DNA of 64,000 nucleotides from Flavobacterium sp. J372 (GCF_024699965.1 NZ_JAJOMZ010000004.1:496001-560000); one strand, 5' to 3'. Shown: positions 1 through 10,998, numbered from the stretch's first letter. A program made the numbers and translations. Notes: generated from the sequence alone by a model not told the origin.

Positions 1-279
1 CGCATAGTTGTAGTTAAGCTCTGCATCTGCATTGCCGGCTATGGCTTTAGGGTACCATTTTACGGCTTCTTTTGAGTTGAATACGTTGTAGTAGCTGTCG
101 GCAAGCCTTCTGTATACATACGGGTCTTCGCTCTTTTCGGCTAGCTTCAGGTAGGCGTCTGCAGCCTCTACATATTCCAGCCTCTCATATAGCTTGTCAG
201 CTTGTTCGGTATCCTTGTTCTGGGCGCTTACTGCCATCACCGATAGCAGCATCCCAAGGCTTATATAGATATTTTTCAT
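1..279 (-). CDS. OmpA/TPR-family outer-membrane protein, N-terminal fragment
   Basis: The first 93 residues of a protein that runs off the left edge of the window. It starts at the ATG at 279 with a signal peptide (MKNIYISLGMLLSVMAVSAQ), followed by a helical stretch with TPR character (ADKLYERLEYVEAADAYLKL, then YRRLADSYYNVF). It begins 20 bp after the PorP/SprF-like gene and points the same way. In Bacteroidota this position is usually held by OmpA-family proteins with N-terminal TPRs, a PD40 beta-propeller and a C-terminal peptidoglycan-binding OmpA domain, encoded next to PorP/SprF proteins. Only the signal peptide and TPR-like part are visible, so the OmpA assignment is inferred from context. 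Confidence 0.7.
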   Translation of the reverse strand, partial: MKNIYISLGMLLSVMAVSAQNKDTEQADKLYERLEYVEAADAYLKLAEKSEDPYVYRRLADSYYNVFNSKEAVKWYPKAIAGNADAELNYNYA

Positions 280-299
280 GTCTTTCTCTGGCGTTTAGG

Positions 300-1235
300 T
301 TAGAAATAACGTGGTGAACGGGATACTTTCTTCGGGAAGTTCAGGTCGAACAGCAGCATCACCTCGTGTGACGATGGCGTGGTCACGTTCAGGTCTGACA
401 CAATGTGGTCATACGCATAACCTATCCTCAGGTTCGGGGTGATGGCGTAGTTTACCATCGCGCCGAAGCTGTCATCTATCCTGTAGGTGGCCCCTATCTC
501 AAAACGCTCATAGAACAAAAAGTTGGCCGATACGTCAAAGCTCGGCGAAACGCCAAAGGCTGACTTGAGCAATCCTGATGGCTTGAACTTGATGTTGTCA
601 TTCAACTGGAATACATAACCCGCCGTTAAGAAGTAGTGCTGGGTCTCTGAGCCGAACTGCCTCTCCTGCCCGTTGTCGGTTATGTCAAGGTGCTTGCTCT
701 TGAGCATGTTCGGCACCGAGAAGGCTACATAGTAATTCTCTGTATAATAGAAAAAGCCTGCCCCTACGTTGAAATAGGTATTGTTGGTGTTCTCGCTGAA
801 AGCCGGGTCATTGGCATCGGGTACGTTGTTCTGCCCGATATCGGTATACAGGCCTACATCATGAAGCGTTAAGCCTGCCTTGATCCCCAGGGCCAGGCGG
901 TGCTCACCTCCAAGGTTCAGCGTGTAGCTGAAATCGCCGTAAAAATTGGTCTCCTCCACCGGGCCTATCTTATCGTTTACTACCGATAAGCCTAAGCCTA
1001 CATTCTTGCCTACCGGGCTGTGGCCCGAAAAGGTCATAGTGGTGGGTGAGTCTTCTATGTCTACCCACTGCTTGCGGTATAACAGGCCAAAGGCTAAATT
1101 CTCCTTCGAGCCCGCATAGGCCGGGTTGATGACGTTCATGTTGTACATGTACTGCGTGTAGTGAGGGTCCTGCTGGGAATATCCCTCAGCAAAAAAACCC
1201 AACGCAGCCAATGCTGCAAAATATAGTTTCTTCAT
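300..1235 (-). CDS. PorP/SprF family type IX secretion outer-membrane protein
   Basis: A 311-residue protein with a signal peptide (MKKLYFAALAALGFFAEGYSQ) and the family N-terminus QQDPHYTQYMYNMNVINPAYAG, then alternating beta strands up to a C-terminal strand ending LLFDLNFPKK. Members are outer-membrane beta-barrels. SprF is needed for surface delivery of SprB, and PorP acts in the T9SS core/PorE complex. The gene lies 66 bp downstream of a giant adhesin that carries a gliding-type C-terminal domain, and upstream of an OmpA/TPR gene. This order matches adhesin-SprF pairs and argues for an SprF-like partner dedicated to that adhesin, more than the core PorP. The family call is firm; the partner role is inference. 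Confidence 0.88.
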   Translation of the reverse strand: MKKLYFAALAALGFFAEGYSQQDPHYTQYMYNMNVINPAYAGSKENLAFGLLYRKQWVDIEDSPTTMTFSGHSPVGKNVGLGLSVVNDKIGPVEETNFYGDFSYTLNLGGEHRLALGIKAGLTLHDVGLYTDIGQNNVPDANDPAFSENTNNTYFNVGAGFFYYTENYYVAFSVPNMLKSKHLDITDNGQERQFGSETQHYFLTAGYVFQLNDNIKFKPSGLLKSAFGVSPSFDVSANFLFYERFEIGATYRIDDSFGAMVNYAITPNLRIGYAYDHIVSDLNVTTPSSHEVMLLFDLNFPKKVSRSPRYF

Positions 1236-1252
1236 GTTTGTTGGTTAGATTT

Positions 1253-1296
1253 TATATAAAAGATAAGGGTGCAGCTGTTGCCACACCCTTACTTTT
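1253..1296 (-). terminator. Hairpin between adhesin and sprF-like gene
   Basis: AAGGGTG (1265-1271) pairs with CACCCTT (1284-1290). On the minus strand it is followed by a weak T-rich stretch (ATCTTTTATA). It could be a partial terminator or an mRNA-stabilising stem that sets the adhesin to sprF ratio. Confidence 0.45.
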
Positions 1297-1301
1297 TTGT
1301 A

Positions 1302-4300
1302 TTAGTTCTCTTCACGGTTAATGTAAACCCATCCTGTGGCTTTCTCTCCGTTGGCACGCTCAAAGCTGTAGAAATAAGTTCCCGTAGGAAGCTCATCACC
1401 GCCTTTGCCCTGGCCATGCCACTGGTCTGTATACGCACCGTAACTAAACACTTCCTGACCGTAGCGGTTAAAGATGCTTATCTTGGTAACATCAAGCGCT
1501 GACAGGTTAAATGTGTCGTTCTTACCGTCATTGTTCGGCGATATACCGCGCTGTACCATACAGGTTGTATTATCTACCTGAACCGGTACTGTTACAGCAC
1601 AAGCGCCCGCAGCATTAGGGGTAACAATAACATTATAAGTGCCGGTTGCAGTAACAATAACCTCACGCCCTGTTTGGGTAAGCGTGTTGCCTGAAGGGTC
1701 AATCCAAGAGAAGGTTACCGTATCTTCAGTATAAACATCATCATTGTCAAAGTTAACTTCAAGTACATAATTGTTACCATCACAACCCTGCTCTACAAAA
1801 ACATCAGGGTTTGCAATTACTGTAATTGTTGCTGTTTCAAAGAATGAAGGACATTCTGTAGAAGCTGCTATGGTATTAGTTACTGTATATGTACCAGGCT
1901 CGCTCATTGCAAGGTCAACCTGGCCTGTTGAAGCGTTTATAACAAGCCCTGCTGTTGAAGAGAATGTACCTGCAACACCGTTAAGTGTTGGTGATGCAGT
2001 GCCATCATCTTTACAATAAGGCGATGCTGTATAATTGAATGTTGCAACCGGAGCGGCATTGATTGTTACCGTAAATGTATCTGATACAGCAGGACAGCCA
2101 TTTGCTGCAGCAATAGTATTTGTAACTATATATGTACCCGGTGTACTTGTACCCGGAGTGATTGCGCCGGTTACAGGGTCAATAGTAAGGCCAGGGCCTG
2201 AAGTAAATGTACCCGCAGTAGAGCCGCCACCCAACGTTACAGCTACGTTTGCCACATTTTGGCATACAATAGCAGGGCTATAGGTAAATGCCGCTACAGG
2301 AAGCGCAGTAACTGTTACTGAAGCGGTAGCTGTAACAGGGTCACATCCTCCGGTTGCAGCAATAGTGTATGTTACAGTATATGTACCTGCAGTGCTTGCA
2401 CCAAGGTCAATATCACCTGTAGTGCCATTGATTGACAGGCCGGTTGAAGATGTATATGAACCTCCTGTGGTCCCTGTTTGTGTTACCGAAATAACACCAC
2501 CGTTTGAACAGAATGGACCAGTACCATAATCAATAGTAGCTGTAGCGATTTGTGTAATAACTATTTGTGCTTGTGTTGAAAACGCAGCACAATCTGCTGT
2601 GGCTGCTATGGTATAGGTTATATCATATGTTCCAGGTGTACTTGCCGCTATATTAATTTCACCTGTAGCAGGGTCTATTATAAGGCCTGCAGTAGATGTA
2701 TAGGTACCGCCTGCAGTAGCAGTTTGCGTTACCTGTGCCGTTGTACCGTTACTGCACAATGGTGTGGTATAGCTAATTGTTCCTGACGGAGCTTCAACTA
2801 TAGTTACCTGAGCAGTTGTTGTAAATTCATCACAGGTAGCTGTTTGGGCAATTGTATATGTAACAGTATATGTACCCGGTGTACTGGCAGCTATATCAAC
2901 AGCGCCTGTAGCCGCATCAATTGAAAGTCCTGTTGTTGATGAGTAAACACCTCCTGTATCACCTGTTTGTGTCACTGTTCCTGTAGTCTCATTTGAACAG
3001 AATGGCGATGATGGATAATTGATAGTAGCCGTAGCAGCTGCGGTTATAACAACCTGCGCCTGTGTTGAAAATGCAGCACAATCTGCTGTAGCTGCTATGG
3101 TATACGTTACATCATACGTTCCGATTGTACTTGCCGCTATATTGATTTCACCTGTAGCAGGGTCTATCACAAGGCCAGCAGTAGATGTATATGTACCGCC
3201 AGTAGTACCTGTTTGTGTTACCTGAGCCGTTGTACCGTTACTGCACAATGGTGTAGGATAGCTAATTGTAGCCGTTGGGGCTTCTACTATAGTTACCTGG
3301 GTAGTTGTTGTAAATTCATCACAGGTAGCTGTTTGTGCAATTGTATATGTAACAGTATATGTGCCCGGTGTGCTGGCAGCTATATCTATAGCACCAGTAG
3401 AAGCATTAATTGAAAGTCCTGTTGTTGATGAGTAAACACCTCCTACGTTACCGGTTTGTGTTACAGTTCCTGTAGCTTCGTTTGAGCAGTAAGGAGAACC
3501 TGTATAAGATATGGTAGCAGCAGGGGCAGTAACAATATTTACAACAAGCTCGGACGTATCAAAACATGTAGCTGCTATGGCGCTCTCTACTCTTACAAAT
3601 AGTGACTGGCCGGTGAGCGTAACGGCAATAGCAGGATCTAGAGGGGCTGTACCCGCATTTGCTGCTGCCTGGGTCAGATAATATTCAACAACATATTGTG
3701 AAGGGTCAAGCGAGCCCAATACTGTGTTGTTGAAAGTTGGAAGCAATACACTTGCAGTACCGCCTGCTCCGCATACAGATGCAGTGATTTGGGTCGGCAG
3801 GTTAACCGCAGGGCCAAACGTCAGGCTGATTTCATCTGTAATTACTGATAAACACTCCGGCTTATCAACAATAACCTTGTAGATACCTGTTTGTGTTGCG
3901 GTGTAGGTTGATGATGTGGCACCTATAATTTCTTCAGTGCCTAAGAACCACTTATAACCGTCAGCATCAATAACGGTAGCTGTTAGCACTTTTGAAGGTA
4001 TACCACAAAGTATTTCGTCAGGGCCAAGGTCAACTGTACATATGGCATTACAGTCAGACTGGGCAAAACCTGGGTTAGTGTTTTGTGTAAAGTTTACTGT
4101 ACTACGGCCACCATTAAAGTTAGTAACCATAATTGTATACCACTGTCCTGGCAGTGCGTTAGGTATATCTATCTGCTCTACTGCAGCTGTTGAATAACTA
4201 CAGTCTTTAACATTAGCAGGAATCAAGCCTGCTGCGCAGCCTGCTGTAGGGCCTGTAAACGGACCGTAAGCAATAAAGTCAACATCTATACCGCCACCAC

Positions 4301-7300
4301 CTATAAGTGTTTGAGATACTGTAAACTGAAGCGGACCTGGAGTAAGTACTTTAACCGTAAAGAAAGTAGGGTTTGGTGTAGTTGAAAGACAGTTTCTTGT
4401 GCCAAGGTTTGGTACACCCACAGAACCAAGGAACTGGAACGGAGGTGAATCAGGACCAGCGCAGAAAGTCGAAGAGTTATCCTCACAATTAAATACTACA
4501 CCCACACATATCCTGAATGACCAGTTGCGCGGCGTTGTACCGGCACTGTATATCCTAACTTTATATGTTTGGCCAGGTATAAGGTTCGGAATTATCCTGT
4601 TATTATCAGGACTACAGCTTACTTGCGTAAGCCCTGTAGTACAATCACCACTATATACAGCAAAAATTAAATCATCTGTTGATAATCTTGTACCGTTAGG
4701 CCCATTCGTGTCCAGAAGTGCAATATAATGTTCATCATGAGTTGCTGTAAACTGGAACCATGCATCATCATCATCCGCAGTACCTGTACAAGAGTTTGGC
4801 TGTGGCGATGCTGTTGCACCATTTATAGTTCCTAATGTAGTAACACCACAAAGAGAGTCAGGGTTTACTGTAAGCGTAATGGCTTGGTCGCATTCATCAT
4901 TCGCAATTTTGGTAGAGAATTGGAATGGACCTGCCCATTGGCTGATGCCATTTGTACCGCCACATACAGCACGTACCCAGAAGTTATACTGCGTACCGGC
5001 CGTAAGGCCATCTGCAGGATAGGTAGGTAAGCCACCTGTTACATCTATTCCCGGTGTAGCTTCAGTTGGTGCCGTACCGCCTATTACCGGAGATATAAAA
5101 ATATCCCATTCTGTAGCGCCGTTCGGGTCAACCCAGCTTAGCTGTGCAGTAGTCTGCGTTATTGTAGCAAGCGGTGCAGCAAGGTTTGTAGGTTTTTTAC
5201 AAGTTACAATCTTAATATTGATATTATCAACCGCTGCTGGCGGCTGGGCGCCATCAGTAGCGTCATTACGCCATTCAAATACAATACGTCTTGTTGTGCC
5301 AAGGTATTGCTGAACGTTAAGTGTATTTAGAACTGTTGTCCAGTTAGTGTTCTGGTTAAAGTTTCCGCCAATTTGTACCCTGCCCTGGGCCGCAGATGCA
5401 GTTATTTGCGTACCTGCTGTCGGGTTAAATGTTACAGGAACAATCCAAACCCTCAAATAGTCAAATGTACTCTCGCCTGCACCTTTCCAGTCAAAGCTTA
5501 CATCAATCTCATTGTGAGGCAGTGTAGCCGGTATTGTAAAGTCGCGATAAGCAAAAACGGTAGTAGTGGTTGTTGTGGTGGTATAAGCATTGTCTGTACC
5601 GTTGTTATTAGATATATACAATGATTTTGTACCTCCGTTTGCAGTTGCAGAGCCAACAGCCCATTTATTTACGAAGTTACCGTTTACAAAGCTGAAGCTT
5701 GAAGTTGTACCTTCAAAACCTTCGCTGTAATTTAGGGTAGCCGGAATTTGCGGAGTCATAAACATAACCGGGCCAAACCAAAGGCTTTTGCCGTTTGTAC
5801 CGCTACATACGCTGCGTACCCATACATAATATGTAGAAGCATCCACAAGATCTGTAGGGTTTGCAAAAAGGTTTGCAGTATTTCCGTTTTCCGGAGTTGC
5901 ATCAGTTGGAGGAACAGGCGATGTAGAATAGTAATAGTCATACGATTCAGCGCCACCGTTTGCCGGTGCGTTCCATGTAAGATTAACAGAGTTTATTGTA
6001 GGGTTTGTTGCCTGCAGGTTACTTGGTTTTGCACATAAAATTAATCTTACATTAAGATTATCAATCGCCGCTGGAGGCTGATTGCCTACAGTAGCATTGT
6101 TACGCCACTCAAATACAAGCCTCATTATTTGTCCGGCAAATGGCTGTACGTTTTGTGTGTATTCAATATTCGTCCATGCAGTATTATTGAAATAATCCGG
6201 GCCTAGCTTTATACGCTGGTTGGCAAGTGCGGTTATACCTGTAGCCGGAATAGTGTAATTTGTTGGCACAAGCCACACCCTCAAATAATCATTTGCATCT
6301 CCAATACCCTTCAGGTCAAAAGCAACACTTATTTCATTTGATGCGCCCAGCACCGCCGGGATTTGAATATCCCGATAAGCATGTACTATAGATGTAGTTG
6401 TTTCTGTATAAGCATTTGTTACGCCATTATCATTTGATATATAAAGAGCATTTGTGCCTCCGTTACTTGTGGCATTGCCAACAACCCACTTGTTAGGCTG
6501 CGTTCCGCTTATAAATGAAAAGCCTGATGGCAATGTTTCAAAGTCCTGGCTGTAGTTTAATATTGCAGGCACCTGTGTTGTTGAGAACAGGTATGGCCCT
6601 GCCCATGCACTAAAGGTACCGTTATTACAATTATTACGTATCCAGTATTCATAAGGTGTAGCTTCCTGAAGCCCATCAGCAAGATACGCTGTATTGTTAT
6701 CCGTAGTTATACCTGTGCCCTGTGGTATTCCGCCCCCCTTGTGGCTGCACCACAATTTGCCACTCAACAATACCTGTTGCAACAGGATCCCATGAAAGTG
6801 TCGCCGAATTTGGACCTATACCTGTTGTAGGAGGCGTACTTGTAGGCGGCGTACAGCTTGCTGCCTGTACAATTAATGTATAAGGAGTAGTTTGGGTTGA
6901 ACCTGAAGTAGAAATTACTATATAATAATCCTGACCTGTAGTAACTGCAAAGTTGTTAAGGTTTATAGGCACATTGCTGCCCGTACCACCGGCAGCACAA
7001 ATAGCACCAATGTTATCACAGCTTGTATACACAAACATGGTTGAATTAAGGCCATTATTAGTAAGGTTTATATTGATAAGGCCTGTAAAAGTAGCTGTAT
7101 ATCTATATATTACTTCATTACCATTCAATGCTGTAGCGCCTGCATTACAAGATGTTCCGGGAGTACCGTCTACAAAGTCACCAAAGTTGACGGTATTATT
7201 ACTGGTTTGGAACGGAAGGTTGTTAATTGGCAGTGGCTCTCCACATCGTGCGCCCAGCGACACTGTGCTAAAGTTAAAAGGGCCTGCCCACTCACTGGGG

Positions 7301-8154
7301 TTTGTTGGCGAGCAAAGTGACCTTACATAATATTTATAAGCAGTAGCCGGTGTAAGGTTTGGTGCGCCTCCCGCAGGCCAAACAACTGATGTAGTTGCAT
7401 TAACCACATATCCTATGCCTGTAGGGCTGGCCGCTACCGGCACAACTTCAATTTCATGGCTTGTTGCCCCGCTTGGGTTTACCCATTGCAATGTAGCTCC
7501 TGATGTAGTTGGGTTTGTAAACACAGGATTTGCCGCTGTAGGCTTATCACAACGCTTGTCAACGCTTACGGCGTCAATAAGCCAGCGGTCTCCCTGGTTA
7601 GTCACGCCTTTCATAACAAAAGCTATATAACATGTTTTTCCTATATAGCTGTTTGGTATTGTTATAATCTTATTTAAATATTGAAGCTGGTCGCCGTTTT
7701 CCATTAGCTGGGCCTCACTTAAAGGAAATGTTCCTGTTGAGCCGTCAATTAAAGAAACATAATTTCCATAAGCCAGCTGGGTCGGATTTTCAGAGATACG
7801 AATGTCAAATTCATTTCCCTGTCCTGCCTGCAAAGTAAGTTTGGTACAAAATTTCAAGATAGGGTTTGTAGGCACCGTAAATGCCGGCGAAATAAGCCAG
7901 TCAATAGGCCTGCCATTTGGCGGAAGCAGGTTTTCACGTTGAAGGAAGGCCGCATACGTGCCGTTACAACCAGCCTGAGCACCGGAACCCGCTGATTGTA
8001 CCCATGTCACCGTAGACTGGGGTGCATCTGTCACATCATTATATATTGCCCATCCCGGAGCAGGCCAAACCTCGAAAGATTCGAAAGCCAGCTGTGCATA
8101 TGCGCCGCAGATGGTAAATATCATCATGAAAAGTGATAGCGTAAATTTTTTCAT
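1302..8154 (-). CDS. Giant T9SS-secreted adhesin with FN3 and tandem repeats (frame broken at 6733-6738)
   Basis: Read as one gene this encodes about 2,280 residues. It starts at the ATG at 8154 with signal peptide MKKFTLSLFMMIFTICGAYA; an ATG further upstream has no such signal. A cleaved-adhesin/MAM-like beta-sandwich follows (FESFEVWPAPGWAIYND), then alternating fibronectin type III domains and further adhesin-like sandwiches, a pre-peptidase-like stretch (NDECDQAITL), seven Ig-like repeats of about 80 residues (roughly 1795-3535), and a gliding-motility-associated C-terminal domain (RGISPNNDGKNDTFNL ... GTYFYSFE) typical of SprB-type cargo. Two reading frames meet at a run of six G on the coding strand (6738-6733). 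Five G would give the continuous product QPQGGGIPQGTG. As written the frame is broken. Probable surface adhesin for gliding or attachment; ligand unknown. Confidence 0.85.
1795..3535 (-). repeat. Seven tandem Ig-like repeats in the adhesin, with a 489-bp higher-order duplication
   Basis: Each repeat of about 80 residues follows the pattern ISY..PxCSN..TVTQTG..GGxYxSTxGL.ID..TG.I..AASTPGTY.VTYTIA, with two conserved Cys. Repeats 1-2 and 3-4 are near-copies at DNA level with a 489-bp period: the segment at 2572-2580 recurs at 3061-3069, and 2751-2760 recurs at 3240-3249. Repeats 5-7 are more diverged. Confidence 0.85.
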
Positions 8155-8282
8155 AGATTTTAGTTTTGGTAATAGAATCTCCAAATTTAAAAAAATATAA
8201 CTTCCTATTAACATTTAAATAAAATTTAACATTGAATGGCGTTTTAACATATTTTTTTGAAAGAATGTTCTCGTTTAGTTTC

Positions 8283-8290
8283 TAAATTTG
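8283..8290 (+). promoter_or_regulatory. Bacteroidota -7 box upstream of hflX
   Basis: TAAATTTG matches the TAnnTTTG consensus, 18 bp before the chosen hflX ATG. A TTG at 8257-8259 is a possible -33 element, though the spacing is at the long end. Confidence 0.55.
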
Positions 8291-8308
8291 CAAATTGATA
8301 TCTATTTT

Positions 8309-9538
8309 ATGCTTGAAAAGGAAACTACAAATTTTGAAAAGACAGTAATTGCAGGAATAATTACACAAAATCAGTCTGAAGATAAACTTAATGAATATTT
8401 GGATGAACTGGAATTCCTGACTTTTACCGCTGGCGGAGAGGCTATAAAGCGATTTTCGCAGAAAATGGATAAACCAAATCCAAAAACATTTTTAGGCACC
8501 GGAAAAATTGAAGAGATTAATACATATATTAAAGAGTATGGTGTTTCTACCGTAATCTTTGATGATGAGCTTACTCCTGCCCAGCAAAAAAACCTGACCC
8601 GCGAGCTTGACTGTAAAGTACTTGACCGTACCAACCTCATCCTTGACATTTTTGCGCAGCGTGCGGAAACATCTTATGCACGCACCCAGGTTGAGCTGGC
8701 GCAATGCCAGTACTTACTGCCACGCCTATCGGGTATGTGGACACACCTTGAGCGCCAGCGTGGCGGTATAGGTATGCGCGGACCCGGTGAAACAGAAATT
8801 GAGACTGACCGCCGTATTGTGCGCGACCGAATAGCTTTATTAAAAGAAAAAATCAGGACTATAGACCGCCAGATGAGTGTACAGCGCAGCAATCGGGGCG
8901 CTATGGTACGGGTAGCACTGGTAGGATATACAAATGTAGGCAAGTCAACCCTTATGAACGTGATAAGCAAAAGCGAAGTATTTGTTGAGAACAAGCTCTT
9001 CGCCACACTTGATACTACTGTACGTAAGGTGGTAATTAAAAACCTGCCGTTTCTACTGAGCGATACCGTTGGTTTCATCAGAAAATTACCTACTCAACTG
9101 GTAGAATCGTTTAAAAGCACACTTGATGAAGTGCGTGAAGCTGACCTGCTGCTACATGTAGTTGATATTTCGCATCCTGATTTTGAAGACCATATTGCAT
9201 CGGTAAACCAAATATTGCAGGACATAAAGAGCATTGACAAGCCTACTATTATGGTTTTCAATAAAATTGATGCTTATAAGCCGCTGAAGATTGATGCTGA
9301 TGACCTGATGACCGAAAAAACATCGCAGCACAATACCCTGGAAGAATGGCGCGAAACCTGGATGAGCAATGTAGGCGAAAAAAATGCGCTATTCATTTCA
9401 GCAACCAATAAAGAAAATTTTGAAGAATTCCGCGAAAAGGTGTATGAAGCAGTAAGAGAAATACATATCACGCGTTTTCCGTATAATAATTTCCTTTATC
9501 CTGATTACAAGGAAAATCTTTCAGAAGATAAGGAATAA
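8309..9538 (+). CDS. hflX: GTPase HflX
   Basis: A 409-residue ribosome-associated GTPase of the Obg-HflX family that binds the 50S subunit and helps recycle or split stalled ribosomes under stress. The N-terminal HflX domain includes FLGTGKIEEI, and the linker has the family motif RGGIGMRGPGETEIETDRR. The G domain has Walker A GYTNVGKSTL, switch/G3 DTVGFIRKLP and G4 NKID. The ATG at 8309 (MLEKETTN) is chosen over a TTG 21 bp upstream because that TTG lies inside the -7 promoter box. Length is normal for the family. It is followed by a terminator, so it is transcribed alone or only weakly linked to the MFS gene. Confidence 0.95.
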   Translation: MLEKETTNFEKTVIAGIITQNQSEDKLNEYLDELEFLTFTAGGEAIKRFSQKMDKPNPKTFLGTGKIEEINTYIKEYGVSTVIFDDELTPAQQKNLTRELDCKVLDRTNLILDIFAQRAETSYARTQVELAQCQYLLPRLSGMWTHLERQRGGIGMRGPGETEIETDRRIVRDRIALLKEKIRTIDRQMSVQRSNRGAMVRVALVGYTNVGKSTLMNVISKSEVFVENKLFATLDTTVRKVVIKNLPFLLSDTVGFIRKLPTQLVESFKSTLDEVREADLLLHVVDISHPDFEDHIASVNQILQDIKSIDKPTIMVFNKIDAYKPLKIDADDLMTEKTSQHNTLEEWRETWMSNVGEKNALFISATNKENFEEFREKVYEAVREIHITRFPYNNFLYPDYKENLSEDKE

Positions 9539-9543
9539 ATGTA

Positions 9544-9572
9544 AGGGTTACCATCAGGGTAATCCTTTTTTA
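9544..9572 (+). terminator. Rho-independent terminator after hflX
   Basis: AGGGTTACC pairs with GGTAATCCT (one G-T pair), followed by a run of T. Confidence 0.7.
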
Positions 9573-9589
9573 ATACAACACATATAATA

Positions 9590-10876
9590 ATGCAGGACCA
9601 AAACACAACAGCGCCTTTACTTACGTCATATCAAAAGTTTGTAATATTTATACTTGCCATAACACAGTTTACAGTAATACTCGATTTTATGGTAATGTCG
9701 CCATTGGGTGATATCCTTATGAAAGACATGAAGCTGTCGCCTTCCCAATTTGGCATAGCTGTTTCGGCATATGCTTTTAGTGCAGGTGCTTCAGGGTTAT
9801 TAACTGCAGGCTTCGCTGATAAATTTGACAGGAAGAAGCTGTTGCTGTTTTTTTACATAGGCTTTATTATCGGCACCTTACTATGTGGTGTGGTTGATAC
9901 CTTTGTTACGCTGGTGGCTGCACGTATTTTCACCGGCCTCTTTGGCGGGGTTATCGGCTCTATATCTATGGCTATCGTAGCCGACTTGTTTGCACTGCAA
10001 CAGCGTGGGAGAGTTATGGGATTCCTGCAAATGGGGTTTGGGGCCAGCCAGGTTATGGGTATACCCATCGGGCTGTACCTTGCCGATAAATGGCACTGGC
10101 ATATGCCATTTTTATGGATAGCCATTATGGCCGCTATTGTGGCGGTACTTATAGGTGTACGAATGGGGCCTATTAACGCGCATCTGGCTGTAAAGCAAGA
10201 CAAAAGCCCCTTCCTGCATTTATGGCACACGGTAAGGAATGCTGATTACCGTATAGGTTTCACCGCAACGGCGCTTCTTTCGATAGGCGGCTTTATGATG
10301 ATGCCTTTCGGTACAGCCTTCGCAGTAAATAATCAAGGCGTGAGCCACAGCCAGCTGCCACTCATATTCATGGTGGCGGGTGTGAGCACACTGTTCCTGA
10401 TGCCGATGATTGGTAAACTGAGCGATAAGGTAGATAAATTGAAGCTATTTGCCATTGCCTGCTTATGGATGATTGCCGTGGTAGTGGTTTATACTCATCT
10501 GGCCAATGCTGCATTATGGATAGTTATTGGCTTTAATGTATTAATGATGATTGGCATTACTGGCCGTATGGTACCATCTACAGCGCTTGTAACCGGCGTG
10601 CCCGAGATGAAAGATCGCGGCGCATTTATGAGTATAAACTCATCTTTACAGCAAATTGCAGGAGGTGTGGCAGCCGCTTTTGCAGGTACAATCGTTGTAC
10701 AGCAAACAACTACCAGCCCATTGGAACATTATGACATTGTAGGATATATTGTTGCCGCAATCACGTTGATAAGTATTTGGCTTATGTGGCGGGTAAATAA
10801 AATGGTAAAGCGCAAACTTGCCGCTGCCCCGCCTGTTCATACCGAGTTTACCGATGTGCCCGTACAGGAGATATAG
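9590..10876 (+). CDS. MFS transporter
   Basis: A 428-residue inner-membrane protein with about twelve hydrophobic segments. The first is YQKFVIFILAITQFTVILDF. The cytoplasmic loop between segments 2 and 3 carries motif A in the form GFADKFDRKK. The central loop is near residue 200 and the tail is hydrophilic and charged. It belongs to the major facilitator superfamily, drug:H+ antiporter-like or sugar-efflux-like branch. The substrate cannot be read from the sequence. It follows hflX by 51 bp across a terminator and converges with the end of the suf tail (DUF3078), so no functional neighbour is obvious. Confidence 0.88.
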   Translation: MQDQNTTAPLLTSYQKFVIFILAITQFTVILDFMVMSPLGDILMKDMKLSPSQFGIAVSAYAFSAGASGLLTAGFADKFDRKKLLLFFYIGFIIGTLLCGVVDTFVTLVAARIFTGLFGGVIGSISMAIVADLFALQQRGRVMGFLQMGFGASQVMGIPIGLYLADKWHWHMPFLWIAIMAAIVAVLIGVRMGPINAHLAVKQDKSPFLHLWHTVRNADYRIGFTATALLSIGGFMMMPFGTAFAVNNQGVSHSQLPLIFMVAGVSTLFLMPMIGKLSDKVDKLKLFAIACLWMIAVVVVYTHLANAALWIVIGFNVLMMIGITGRMVPSTALVTGVPEMKDRGAFMSINSSLQQIAGGVAAAFAGTIVVQQTTTSPLEHYDIVGYIVAAITLISIWLMWRVNKMVKRKLAAAPPVHTEFTDVPVQEI

Positions 10877-10998
10877 TCCTCTTCCATTTGGCTTCGCCGA
10901 ACCACTTCGTTAGGTGTCGAGCGAAATGTAATGAAACTGAGAAATGTCAAACAATACTGAGATTTCTACTTCCCCGAAATGGAAGACGTTAATGCTGT
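10877..10998. repeat. Intergenic inverted-repeat element between MFS gene and DUF3078 gene
   Basis: TCTTCCATTT near 10881-10890 is mirrored by AAATGGAAGA at 10977-10986. Between them are GAGCGAAATG and the related but inverted GAGATTTCT/CCGAAATGG text. It resembles the degenerate dispersed palindromic elements seen between genes in many Bacteroidota. It lies between two convergent genes and may serve as a shared terminator. Confidence 0.4.

Noticed and set aside
1771..3413. Several open frames on the plus strand opposite the adhesin repeats
   Set aside because: They mirror the repeat pattern of the minus-strand gene, have no signal, promoter or family resemblance, and disappear where the repeats end.
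1795..3535. CRISPR-like regular repetition
   Set aside because: The period is about 240/489 bp and the repeats encode a conserved protein domain in frame.
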